Source: Gallionellales bacterium CG03_land_8_20_14_0_80_55_15 (GTDB lineage: Bacteria; Pseudomonadota; Gammaproteobacteria; Burkholderiales; Gallionellaceae). From it: DNA of 8,708 nucleotides. The notes beneath the pieces are model-generated. The model was not told the origin of the DNA. It made no database searches and saw only the letters and a program-made list of their open reading frames with translations. Shown here piece after piece: positions 1-6,058 of this stretch. Every line of letters starts with the position of its first letter. The first letter of the stretch is position 1. The position numbers and the translations under genes were made by a program. Where the stretch lies: the NCBI GenBank assembly GCA_002780675.1, contig PEUR01000063.1, positions 1 through 8,708 on the forward strand, read 5' to 3'.

Positions 1-473
1 GTCGTTTTGAGCGTTATGAAACAACGACTGGCAATCTGTCCAGCTATCTGCACGGCAGCAAGATCGGTGTGCTGCTGAATTTCACCGGCGGCGATGATGA
101 GCTGGGGCGTGACATTTCCATGCACATTGCAGCCAGCAAACCCAGGTCGGTTGATGCTTCTGGCGTGAATCCGGAAGAAATTGAAACCGAACGTCGTATT
201 GCGATAGAAAAAGCGCGTGAAGGCGGCAAGCCTGAAGCGATGCTGGAAAAAATTGCTGAAGGAACAGTCAATAAGTTCCTTCGCGAAGTGACCTTGATGG
301 GGCAGGTGTTCGTCAAGGCGGAAGATGGCAAGCAAACTATTGAACAATTACTGAAGAGCCGTGGCGCTTCGGTGACAGCGTTCCAGATGTTCGTGGTGGG
401 CGAAGGTATCGAAAAGAAGGTAGAAGACTACGCGGCTGAAGTGGCTGCAACCATCGCTGCGGCTCAGGGTTAA
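1..473 (+). CDS. tsf: Elongation factor Ts, C-terminal part (5' truncated by window edge)
   Basis: EF-Ts is the guanine nucleotide exchange factor that releases GDP from EF-Tu so that it can be reloaded with GTP during translation. The reading frame is open from base 3 and gives 156 residues before the TAA at 471-473, against roughly 280-295 for whole EF-Ts, so about the last half is present. Recognisable family stretches are [20 protein letters not shown], the [13 protein letters not shown] segment, [14 protein letters not shown] and the C-terminal [18 protein letters not shown]. The N-terminal domain with the TDFV motif that contacts EF-Tu lies outside the window. The usual upstream partner, rpsB, would be expected just before the window (family knowledge, not seen). 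The pyrH start follows only 5 nt after the stop, suggesting cotranscription and possibly translational coupling. No frameshift is visible. Confidence 0.96.
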   Translation, partial: RFERYETTTGNLSSYLHGSKIGVLLNFTGGDDELGRDISMHIAASKPRSVDASGVNPEEIETERRIAIEKAREGGKPEAMLEKIAEGTVNKFLREVTLMGQVFVKAEDGKQTIEQLLKSRGASVTAFQMFVVGEGIEKKVEDYAAEVAATIAAAQG

Positions 474-478
474 TCGTC

Positions 479-1198
479 ATGAGCGCACCTGTTTATAAAC
501 GCATTCTACTCAAGCTCTCCGGCGAGGCGCTGATGGGCGATGATAGCTATGGCATCAATCGTGCGGTGATCGAGCGCATCGTGGCCGAGATTGCTGAAGT
601 CGTGGCGATGGGTGTGCAAGTGGCGATGGTGATAGGTGGTGGCAATATTTTCCGTGGCGTGGCTCCGGCTGCGGTGGGGATGGATAGGGCGACTGCCGAT
701 TACATGGGGATGCTGGCCACGGTGATGAATTCGATGGCTTTGCAGGACGCGATGACGCGTGCCGGTCTGGATTGCCGGGTGCAGTCTGCCTTGAATCTGG
801 AGCAGGTCGCCGAGCCGTTTATTCGCGGCAAAGCCTTGCGTTATCTGGAAGAGGGAAAGGTCGTCATTTTCGCGGCTGGCATCGGTAGCCCATTTTTTAC
901 GACTGACACCGCCGCCGCTTTGCGCGGAGTGGAAATGTCTGCCGAGGTGGTGATCAAGGCGACCAAAGTGGATGGTATTTATACGGCTGATCCTAAAAAG
1001 GATCCGCACGCGATCCGCTATCAGTCCTTGAGTTTTGATGAGGCGATCAGCAAGAATTTGCAGGTGATGGATGCGACGGCACTGACCTTGTGTCGCGATC
1101 AGAAATTGCCGATTATCGTCTTCAGTATTTTCAAGTCGGGTGCGCTCAAGCGGGTGGTGCTTGGCGAAGGTGAGGGTACGCTGGTGCGCGTTGAGTAG
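479..1198 (+). CDS. pyrH: UMP kinase (uridylate kinase)
   Basis: Cytosolic bacterial-type UMP kinase of the amino-acid kinase superfamily. It phosphorylates UMP to UDP with ATP, leading to UTP and CTP; the E. coli enzyme is a hexamer regulated by GTP and UTP. The 239 residues match the family length (241 in E. coli). Visible motifs are KLSGEAL (12-18, phosphate loop), GGGNIFRG (53-60), [12 protein letters not shown] (74-85), [14 protein letters not shown] (137-150), [17 protein letters not shown] (160-176) and [12 protein letters not shown] near the C terminus. The start is chosen because [14 protein letters not shown] aligns with the E. coli N terminus. Only a weak AGGG (465-468) precedes it, so reinitiation after tsf is plausible. 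One oddity is that the UMP-binding loop reads [10 protein letters not shown] where GTGNPFFTTD is usual, replacing the residues equivalent to E. coli Thr138 and Asn140. Confidence 0.97.
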   Translation: MSAPVYKRILLKLSGEALMGDDSYGINRAVIERIVAEIAEVVAMGVQVAMVIGGGNIFRGVAPAAVGMDRATADYMGMLATVMNSMALQDAMTRAGLDCRVQSALNLEQVAEPFIRGKALRYLEEGKVVIFAAGIGSPFFTTDTAAALRGVEMSAEVVIKATKVDGIYTADPKKDPHAIRYQSLSFDEAISKNLQVMDATALTLCRDQKLPIIVFSIFKSGALKRVVLGEGEGTLVRVE

Positions 1199-1208
1199 AC
1201 GCGGTATC

Positions 1209-1238
1209 TTGTCCGTCATCTCTATAGGGCTGTATAAC
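1209..1238 (+). promoter_or_regulatory. Weak candidate sigma-70-type promoter for frr
   Basis: TTGTCC at 1209-1214 matches four of six bases of a -35 box. TATAAC at 1233-1238 matches five of six of a -10 box, with an 18-nt spacer. Transcription would begin near 1245 and give a leader of about 40 nt carrying the frr Shine-Dalgarno. E. coli frr is known to have its own promoter, which makes a promoter here reasonable. The -10 box lies inside the left arm of the hairpin at 1229-1256, so it could be a by-product of that structure. The match is weak and untested. Confidence 0.25.
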
Positions 1239-1260
1239 TACCGGTAGTTGTGCAGCTTTT
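1229..1260 (+). terminator. Candidate intrinsic terminator or attenuator hairpin between pyrH and frr
   Basis: The left arm at 1229-1240 pairs with the right arm at 1245-1256 over 12 consecutive positions (ten Watson-Crick pairs and two G-U wobbles, at 1233/1252 and 1235/1250). They close a CCGG tetraloop at 1241-1244. Four T residues (1257-1260) follow immediately, then GACATTTT. The centre is a perfect 14-bp palindrome, AACTACCGGTAGTT, at 1236-1249. The wobble pairs would become A-C mismatches in RNA from the other strand, so the full hairpin belongs to + strand transcripts, as expected for an RNA element of this operon. The T tract is short, so partial read-through into frr is more likely than complete termination. 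Confidence 0.5.
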
Positions 1261-1273
1261 GACATTTTCAGAT

Positions 1274-1278
1274 AGGAG
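1274..1278 (+). promoter_or_regulatory. Shine-Dalgarno site of frr
   Basis: AGGAG lies 6 nt before the ATG at 1285. It is the strongest ribosome binding site in the window and fixes the frr start. It suits an abundant protein that does not depend on coupling to the upstream gene. Confidence 0.85.
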
Positions 1279-1284
1279 TAAAAC

Positions 1285-1842
1285 ATGATTGCTGAAATCA
1301 CAACCGATGCCAGGCAAAGAATGGTCAAGTCGCTGGATTCGCTGGGCGCTAACTTGGCTAAAATTCGTACCGGTCGCGCGCATACCGGTTTGCTGGATCA
1401 TGTGACGGTGGATTATTACGGTTGTCAAACCCTGATTACACAAGTCGCCAATATATCGCTGGTTGATGCACGCACCATAGGTGTTCAGCCTTGGGAAAAA
1501 AATATGGTAGGCAAGGTCGAACGCGCCATCCGCGATGCGGATATGGGGTTGAATCCCGCCACCAATGGCGACCTGATTCGCGTGCCAATGCCGATGTTGA
1601 CCGAGGAGCGTCGCCGCGACTTGATCAAACTGGTTAAGTCCGAGGGTGAAGATGCCAAGATCGCAGTGCGCAATATCCGCCGTGATGCGAACGGCTCCTT
1701 GAAGGAGTTGCTCAAGAATAAAGAGGTTTCTGAAGACGATGAGCGTCGCGCACAAGATGACGTGCAAAAACTGACGGATCGTTTTGTGGTGGAAATTGAT
1801 CAAATGCTAGCCGTTAAAGAAACCGATTTGATGGCTGTGTAA
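1285..1842 (+). CDS. frr: Ribosome recycling factor
   Basis: RRF acts in the cytosol with EF-G to split the post-termination ribosome and free mRNA and tRNA. The 185 residues equal the E. coli length and align from end to end. Family stretches are KIRTGRA and [11 protein letters not shown] in the N-terminal half, [22 protein letters not shown] in the middle (broken by the hinge to domain II), [18 protein letters not shown] around the conserved arginines 132 and 133, and [17 protein letters not shown] near the end. The ATG is supported by AGGAG 6 nt upstream. The gene is separated from pyrH by 86 nt holding a hairpin and a possible promoter, so it may begin its own transcription unit. Its TAA shares one base with the uppS ATG (TAATG), which suggests translational coupling. 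No anomalies are seen. Confidence 0.98.
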   Translation: MIAEITTDARQRMVKSLDSLGANLAKIRTGRAHTGLLDHVTVDYYGCQTLITQVANISLVDARTIGVQPWEKNMVGKVERAIRDADMGLNPATNGDLIRVPMPMLTEERRRDLIKLVKSEGEDAKIAVRNIRRDANGSLKELLKNKEVSEDDERRAQDDVQKLTDRFVVEIDQMLAVKETDLMAV

Positions 1843-2633
1843 TGGCTACGCTACCCAGTTCGACGCGTAGTATTCCTGATGTTTCCAGTGTTCCACGCCA
1901 TATTGCCATCATCATGGATGGCAACGGTCGCTGGGCCAAGAAGCGTTTTATGCCTCGTGTCATGGGGCATCAACGTGGGGTCGAGTCTTTGCGTGAGGCG
2001 GTGAGAGTGTGTCGTGATTTGGGCGTGGAATATCTCACGGTATTTGCGTTCAGCAGTGAAAACTGGCGGCGTCCGGTTGATGAAGTTTCTTTCTTGATGT
2101 CGCTGTTCCTGAAGATGCTGGAACGCGAGATCGTCAATCTGCATAAAAACAATATTCGTTTGAAAATCATCGGCGACCGGAGTCGTTTCGACGATGCGCT
2201 GCAACGCACCATGCAGAGTGCCGAACAGTTGACCGCTGGCAATACCGGATTGACATTGACCATCGCTGCCAATTATGGCGGGCGCTGGGACATGATGCAT
2301 GCGGTGCATGGCTTGTTGCGGGATCGTCCCGATCTGGCCACTACGTTCAGCGAAGAGGATTTAATGCCGTATCTGTCCATGAGTGAAGCGCCTGAGCCGG
2401 ATTTGTTCATCCGCACTGGGGGCGAGAAGCGCATCAGCAATTTCATGCTGTGGCAACTCGCTTATACCGAGCTGCATTTCACTGATACCCTGTGGCCGGC
2501 ATTTGACCGCAAGGAATTGGAACGAGCCATAAGCTCTTATCAGCAGCGCGAAAGACGTTTTGGACGTACCAGCGAGCAGTTGTCCGGCGCGCAAGAACAG
2601 ATTCCATCCAAACAAGGAAAGCCGCGTGCTTAA
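1842..2633 (+). CDS. uppS: Isoprenyl transferase, undecaprenyl diphosphate synthase (cis-prenyltransferase)
   Basis: UppS condenses farnesyl diphosphate with eight isopentenyl diphosphates to make C55 undecaprenyl diphosphate, precursor of the lipid carrier for peptidoglycan and O-antigen. It is a soluble or membrane-associated homodimer. The 263 residues are close to the usual 230-260. Motifs are HIAIIMDGNGRWA at 20-32 with catalytic Asp26, FAFSSENWRRP, TLTIAANYGGRWD, and the C-terminal RTGGEKRISNFMLWQ beginning at Arg191. Arg191, Arg197 and Glu210 correspond to E. coli Arg194, Arg200 and Glu213, which bind pyrophosphate and metal. The last ~20 residues are a polar tail without recognised motifs. 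The start overlaps the frr stop as TAATG, and the 3' end overlaps cdsA by 8 nt. The enzyme draws on isoprenoid units from the pathway that Dxr, encoded two genes downstream, initiates. Confidence 0.97.
   Translation: MATLPSSTRSIPDVSSVPRHIAIIMDGNGRWAKKRFMPRVMGHQRGVESLREAVRVCRDLGVEYLTVFAFSSENWRRPVDEVSFLMSLFLKMLEREIVNLHKNNIRLKIIGDRSRFDDALQRTMQSAEQLTAGNTGLTLTIAANYGGRWDMMHAVHGLLRDRPDLATTFSEEDLMPYLSMSEAPEPDLFIRTGGEKRISNFMLWQLAYTELHFTDTLWPAFDRKELERAISSYQQRERRFGRTSEQLSGAQEQIPSKQGKPRA
2614..2618 (+). promoter_or_regulatory. Shine-Dalgarno site that sets the GTG start of cdsA
   Basis: AAGGA lies 7 nt before GTG at 2626-2628, inside the end of uppS. It supports this GTG over the ATG at 2560, which would add 22 polar residues (MDVPASSC...) before the first membrane segment. 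Those residues look like an out-of-frame reading of uppS. Confidence 0.7.
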
Positions 2634-3444
2634 GACTCGAATAATTACTGCTGTTATTTTGGCGTTGCTGCTGCTGCTGGTGCTGTTCGTCCTGCCAGAT
2701 GCATGGTGGACAGGGTTGGCGGTGGCGGTAGTGATACAAGGCACACTGGAATGGTCGAAATTGTCCCGGCTTTCCGGCAGAGGCGCTTACATTTATACCG
2801 CTTTGACGTTACTCGTGATGCTGGCGTTGGTCTGGTTTGATGCCAGCCACACTGAAATGGCGCAAGTGTTGCCTCATTTGTTGGTATACGCAGTTTCAGC
2901 TTTGCTTTGGTTGATCATCGTGCCGACCTGGCTGATTGTTGGCTGGAAGGTCGAGAATCCGCTATTGATGTGTCTGGTCGGCTGGGCGGTGTTGATTCCA
3001 ACGGGGCTGGCCATGATGGACCTGCACGATGTCAGTCCGTGGGTGTTGTTGTTTGTGATGTGTCTGGTCTGGGTTGCTGATATTGGCGCTTATTTTGCGG
3101 GACGGAAATTCGGTAAAAACAAACTTGCACCCAATATCAGCCCCGGTAAAACCTGGGAGGGGGTGGCAGGCGGCATGTTGGGTGTAACGGTATATGTACT
3201 GGTCGTAAAGGCGCTAGGCCATTCGTCGGGACAGGGTGTGATATTGCCGCTCTTGCTGCTGGCATCCTGGTGGTGGGTGGGGCTGGCGGTAATCGGTGAT
3301 TTGTTTGAGTCGGCAATCAAGCGCCAGGCAGGGGTCAAGGATAGCGGTGCGTTGTTGCCGGGGCATGGCGGTTTGCTGGATCGTATTGATGCGTTGACCT
3401 CAACCTTGCCGCTGGCCGCCATGGTGATTTTGTTGCAGCAATAA
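2626..3444 (+). CDS. cdsA: Phosphatidate cytidylyltransferase (CDP-diacylglycerol synthase)
   Basis: CdsA is an inner-membrane enzyme that turns phosphatidate and CTP into CDP-diacylglycerol, the precursor of phosphatidylethanolamine, phosphatidylglycerol and cardiolipin. From the GTG at 2626 it has 272 residues, the normal size. The protein is strongly hydrophobic with several membrane segments; the first, LKTRIITAVILALLLLLVLF, starts right at the N terminus and is partly encoded by a short run of CTG triplets. The family signature S-x-x-K-R-x4-K-D-S-G-x4-G-H-G-G-x-x-D-R-x-D occupies residues 229-255 and is complete. The motif PGKTWEG, typical of the family, lies upstream of it. The GTG is chosen because of AAGGA 7 nt upstream and because the N terminus then begins as in homologues. 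The 8-nt overlap with uppS suggests coupled translation. Confidence 0.95.
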   Translation: MLKTRIITAVILALLLLLVLFVLPDAWWTGLAVAVVIQGTLEWSKLSRLSGRGAYIYTALTLLVMLALVWFDASHTEMAQVLPHLLVYAVSALLWLIIVPTWLIVGWKVENPLLMCLVGWAVLIPTGLAMMDLHDVSPWVLLFVMCLVWVADIGAYFAGRKFGKNKLAPNISPGKTWEGVAGGMLGVTVYVLVVKALGHSSGQGVILPLLLLASWWWVGLAVIGDLFESAIKRQAGVKDSGALLPGHGGLLDRIDALTSTLPLAAMVILLQQ

Positions 3445-3450
3445 CTCGCT

Positions 3451-3508
3451 GTGAAAGGTGAAACGATGCAGCGCCTTTACTTTTCGCTTTTCACCTTTAG
3501 CTTTTCAC
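3451..3508. repeat. Degenerate 7-bp GTGAAAR repeats in opposite orientations, cdsA-dxr gap
   Basis: On the + strand there are two direct heptads, GTGAAAG and GTGAAAC (3451-3464). On the - strand four heptads follow each other without gaps over 3481-3508: GTGAAAA, GCTAAAG, GTGAAAA and GCGAAAA. A degraded fifth unit, GTAAAGG, occupies 3474-3480. Because the two groups are inverted, 3454-3463 pairs perfectly with 3489-3498 (10 bp) around a 25-nt loop. An alternative fold pairs 3451-3463 with 3489-3495 plus 3503-3508, bulging exactly one heptad. There is no proper T tract after the stem, so I do not call it a terminator. Function is unknown. Confidence 0.65.
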
Positions 3509-3518
3509 GGATTGAATC

Positions 3519-4700
3519 ATGCAAAATTTAACAATCTTGGGTTCTACTGGCAGCATTGGCACCAGCACGCTGGATGTTGTCGCACGCCATCCTGACAAGT
3601 ACCGGATTTTTGCATTGACGGCGTTCCGCCAGGTTGACCTGCTGTTCCGCCAATCCCTGCAATTCAAGCCTGATTTTGCGGTGTTGCTGGACGAGGCGGC
3701 TGGGGTACAATTGCGCGCCTTGTTGCGCGAAGCGGGTTCAACGACCGAAGTTTTGAGCGGTGTAGATGCGCTGGCGCAGGTTTGTGTAGCCTCGGAAGTG
3801 GATGCCGTGATGGCCGCTATCGTCGGGGCGGCAGGGATGCGCCCAACCTTGGCGGCGGCAAAAGTGGGTAAAAAAATCCTGCTCGCCAATAAGGAAACGC
3901 TGGTGATGGCGGGCAATGTGTTTATGGATGCCGTGCGCGTCAGCGGTTCGACCCTTTTGCCGATAGACAGTGAACATAACGCGATATTTCAGGGTTTGCC
4001 GCGTGGCTATGACGGCGATATGGCAGGTTCGGGGGTGCGGCGCATTCTGCTCACCGCATCGGGCGGGCCGTTTCGCAATACCCCGCTGAGTGAATTGCAA
4101 AACGTCACGCCGGACCAGGCTTGTGCGCATCCCAACTGGGTGATGGGGCGCAAGATTTCGGTGGATTCCGCCAGCATGATGAATAAGGGGCTGGAGGTCA
4201 TTGAGGCACATTGGTTGTTCAATGCCAGCGCCGAGGATATTCAGGTGGTGATCCACCCGCAGAGCGTGATTCATTCGCTGGTCGAATATGTGGACGGTTC
4301 GGTGATGGCGCAACTCGGTAACCCCGATATGCGTACCCCGATTGCCTATGGGCTGGCTTACCCGGAACGCATTGCGTCCGGTGTTGCACCACTGGATTTG
4401 TTCAAGGTTGCCCGGCTCGATTTCGTTGAGCCTGATTTCGAGCGTTTCCGCTGCCTGGCTCTGGCCTATCAGGCATTGCGTGTCGCAGGCACTGCGCCCG
4501 CCATGCTGAATGCCGCGAACGAGGTGGCTGTCGCGGCTTTTCTGGACAACCGGATTGCCTTCCTTTCTATTCCTTATGTCATTGAAACCGTGTTGAATAC
4601 CTTGCCCGTCGAGGTTGTTGGCAGCTTGGATGATGTATTGCTCGCCGATGCCCGGGCGCGCAATATTGCGCAGCAATATGTTTTGCAACTGAGCAAATGA
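3519..4700 (+). CDS. dxr: 1-deoxy-D-xylulose 5-phosphate reductoisomerase
   Basis: Dxr (IspC) is a cytosolic enzyme that converts 1-deoxy-D-xylulose 5-phosphate to 2-C-methyl-D-erythritol 4-phosphate with NADPH and a divalent metal, the first committed step of the MEP isoprenoid pathway. The 393 residues match the family (398 in E. coli). Visible motifs are the nucleotide-binding GSTGSIG (8-14), [11 protein letters not shown] with Lys125, and [13 protein letters not shown] with metal ligands Asp150 and Glu152. Further on are [28 protein letters not shown], and [11 protein letters not shown] with Glu226 (E. coli Glu231), followed by [10 protein letters not shown]. The ATG is chosen because [14 protein letters not shown] is the standard N terminus; only a weak GGA (3509-3511) precedes it. 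The gene lies 74 nt after cdsA, beyond the heptad repeats, and its TGA overlaps the rseP ATG as ATGA. Confidence 0.98.
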   Translation: MQNLTILGSTGSIGTSTLDVVARHPDKYRIFALTAFRQVDLLFRQSLQFKPDFAVLLDEAAGVQLRALLREAGSTTEVLSGVDALAQVCVASEVDAVMAAIVGAAGMRPTLAAAKVGKKILLANKETLVMAGNVFMDAVRVSGSTLLPIDSEHNAIFQGLPRGYDGDMAGSGVRRILLTASGGPFRNTPLSELQNVTPDQACAHPNWVMGRKISVDSASMMNKGLEVIEAHWLFNASAEDIQVVIHPQSVIHSLVEYVDGSVMAQLGNPDMRTPIAYGLAYPERIASGVAPLDLFKVARLDFVEPDFERFRCLALAYQALRVAGTAPAMLNAANEVAVAAFLDNRIAFLSIPYVIETVLNTLPVEVVGSLDDVLLADARARNIAQQYVLQLSK

Positions 4701-6052
4701 TTACCCTATTGGCTTTTGTGGGTGCGCTAGCACTGCTGGTAGTGTTCCACGAATATGGACATTACTGGGTCGCGCGTCGTTGCGGGGTGAAGGTGCTGCG
4801 TTTCTCATTGGGATTCGGCAAGGTTATTTACCGCAAACAGTTTGTCGCCAATGGCACTGAATGGGTGATTTCCGCGATTCCGCTGGGCGGCTACGTCAAG
4901 ATGCTGGACGAGCGCGAAGGCGAAGTGGCCGCCGCAGAATTGAGCATGGCGTTTAACCGTAAGCCAGTGTTGCAGCGCATGGCGATTGTTGTCGCTGGAC
5001 CGCTGGCGAATTTGCTGTTGGCGGTCTTGTTGTATTGGGTGTTGTTCATACACGGCTTGCCGGGCTTGAAACCTGTGTTGGGCGAAGTGCCGACAGGAAC
5101 GCCCGCCGCCAGCGCACAGATGCAAGCGGGCGAGACCCTACTCCGCGTCAACGGTGTTTTTGTTCCGAGCTGGCAGGAAATGCGCTGGGAGTTGATGACT
5201 TTAGCCCTGCAAAAGGGCAAGGTTAAAATCGAGGCGCAAAGCGCCGACGGACGGCATTTGACTCATCTTTTGGACGTGAGCAACTTGCAAGCCGATGATC
5301 TGGACGGCGAATTTCTCGATAAGCTGGGCGTTCATTGGTATCAGCCCACTATCTTGCCTGTCATCGGCAAGCTGGTTGCAGGGGGTGTGGCGCAGCGTGC
5401 CGGCTTACAAGTGGGTGACGAGATTGTTCGTGTCAATGACCTGCCGGTGGCAGATTGGAGTGCGCTGGTTGAGGCGGTACGCTCGCATCCCGGCCTATCC
5501 CTGATACTGGAAGTGAATCGGGCTGGTTTGGCGCTCAGGCTGGCAGTTGTGCCACAAATAGTTGAAGAGTCGGGTGCAAGGGTGGGCAAGATAGGTGCCG
5601 GACCGAAAGTGGATAAGGCTGCCTGGCAGGCAATGTTGATCGAGGTGAGTTATCCACCAGGGGAGGCATTCCACCAGGCTTTGCGCAAAACCTGGGATAC
5701 GGCTGCTATCAGCTTGAAAATGATGGGGAAAATGTTAGTTGGCGAGGTTTCCCTGAAAAATCTGAGTGGTCCGATTACCATCGCCGACTATGCTGGACAG
5801 TCCGCGCAAGTGGGGTTGGTATCTTATCTGGGATTTTTAGCCTTGATCAGCATTAGTCTGGGGGTGCTGAATTTGCTGCCTGTTCCCTTATTGGATGGCG
5901 GTCACTTGCTGTATTATGTCGCCGAATTGCTGAAAGGTAGCCCAGTCTCGGAACGGACTTGGGAAATTGGTCAAAAAATAGGCATCGCATTGCTGGGAAC
6001 TTTGATGGTCTTTGCCATCTATAACGATATCAATCGCCTCATTTCAGGTTAG
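4697..6052 (+). CDS. rseP: RseP-type site-2 intramembrane zinc metalloprotease
   Basis: RseP performs the second cut of the anti-sigma factor RseA within the inner membrane after DegS, releasing sigma-E when outer-membrane protein folding fails; it also clears remnant signal peptides. The 451 residues agree with E. coli RseP (450). The zinc motif HEYGH is at 18-22 inside the first membrane segment. Next come the [12 protein letters not shown] membrane-associated loop and the second membrane segment (about 95-118, with AGPLAN). Two periplasmic PDZ domains follow (about 122-200 and 218-300, the latter with [14 protein letters not shown]). The third segment ends in [12 protein letters not shown] with the third zinc ligand Asp400, and a fourth segment lies at about 426-442. 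All catalytic residues are present. Translation is probably coupled to dxr through the ATGA overlap. The last 60 nt contain a candidate sigma-E promoter for bamA. Confidence 0.96.
   Translation: MITLLAFVGALALLVVFHEYGHYWVARRCGVKVLRFSLGFGKVIYRKQFVANGTEWVISAIPLGGYVKMLDEREGEVAAAELSMAFNRKPVLQRMAIVVAGPLANLLLAVLLYWVLFIHGLPGLKPVLGEVPTGTPAASAQMQAGETLLRVNGVFVPSWQEMRWELMTLALQKGKVKIEAQSADGRHLTHLLDVSNLQADDLDGEFLDKLGVHWYQPTILPVIGKLVAGGVAQRAGLQVGDEIVRVNDLPVADWSALVEAVRSHPGLSLILEVNRAGLALRLAVVPQIVEESGARVGKIGAGPKVDKAAWQAMLIEVSYPPGEAFHQALRKTWDTAAISLKMMGKMLVGEVSLKNLSGPITIADYAGQSAQVGLVSYLGFLALISISLGVLNLLPVPLLDGGHLLYYVAELLKGSPVSERTWEIGQKIGIALLGTLMVFAIYNDINRLISG
5996..6024 (+). promoter_or_regulatory. Candidate sigma-E (RpoE) promoter for bamA inside rseP
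   Basis: GGAACTT at 5996-6002 is a perfect match to the E. coli sigma-E -35 core and is followed by another T, as in the extended consensus. After a 15-nt spacer, TCTAT at 6018-6022 matches four of five bases of the TCTAA/TCTGA -10 core. Transcription would start near 6030 and leave a leader of about 30 nt before the bamA ATG. In E. coli, bamA and skp are sigma-E targets and a sigma-E promoter lies upstream of bamA within rseP, so position as well as sequence agree. The spacer is one base shorter than in rpoE and degP. Confidence 0.5.
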
Positions 6053-6058
6053 TAATAA

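Noticed and set aside
1259..1264. Perfect TTGACA hexamer just upstream of frr
   Set aside because: At 15-18 nt spacing the best -10 match is AAACAT, three of six, overlapping the frr start codon. A transcript from there would lack the Shine-Dalgarno, so I do not call a promoter.
2560..2625. Upstream ATG that would lengthen CdsA by 22 residues
   Set aside because: It would overlap uppS by 74 nt, has no good ribosome binding site, and adds a polar segment not expected before the first membrane helix. GTG at 2626 has AAGGA at proper spacing.
3738..4688. Open frame of 316 codons on the - strand opposite dxr, and a similar one at 506-1219 opposite pyrH
   Set aside because: Both lie antisense to fully conserved genes, have His/Arg-rich translations without recognisable domains, and lack convincing ribosome binding sites. 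They are shadows of the codon bias of the + strand genes.
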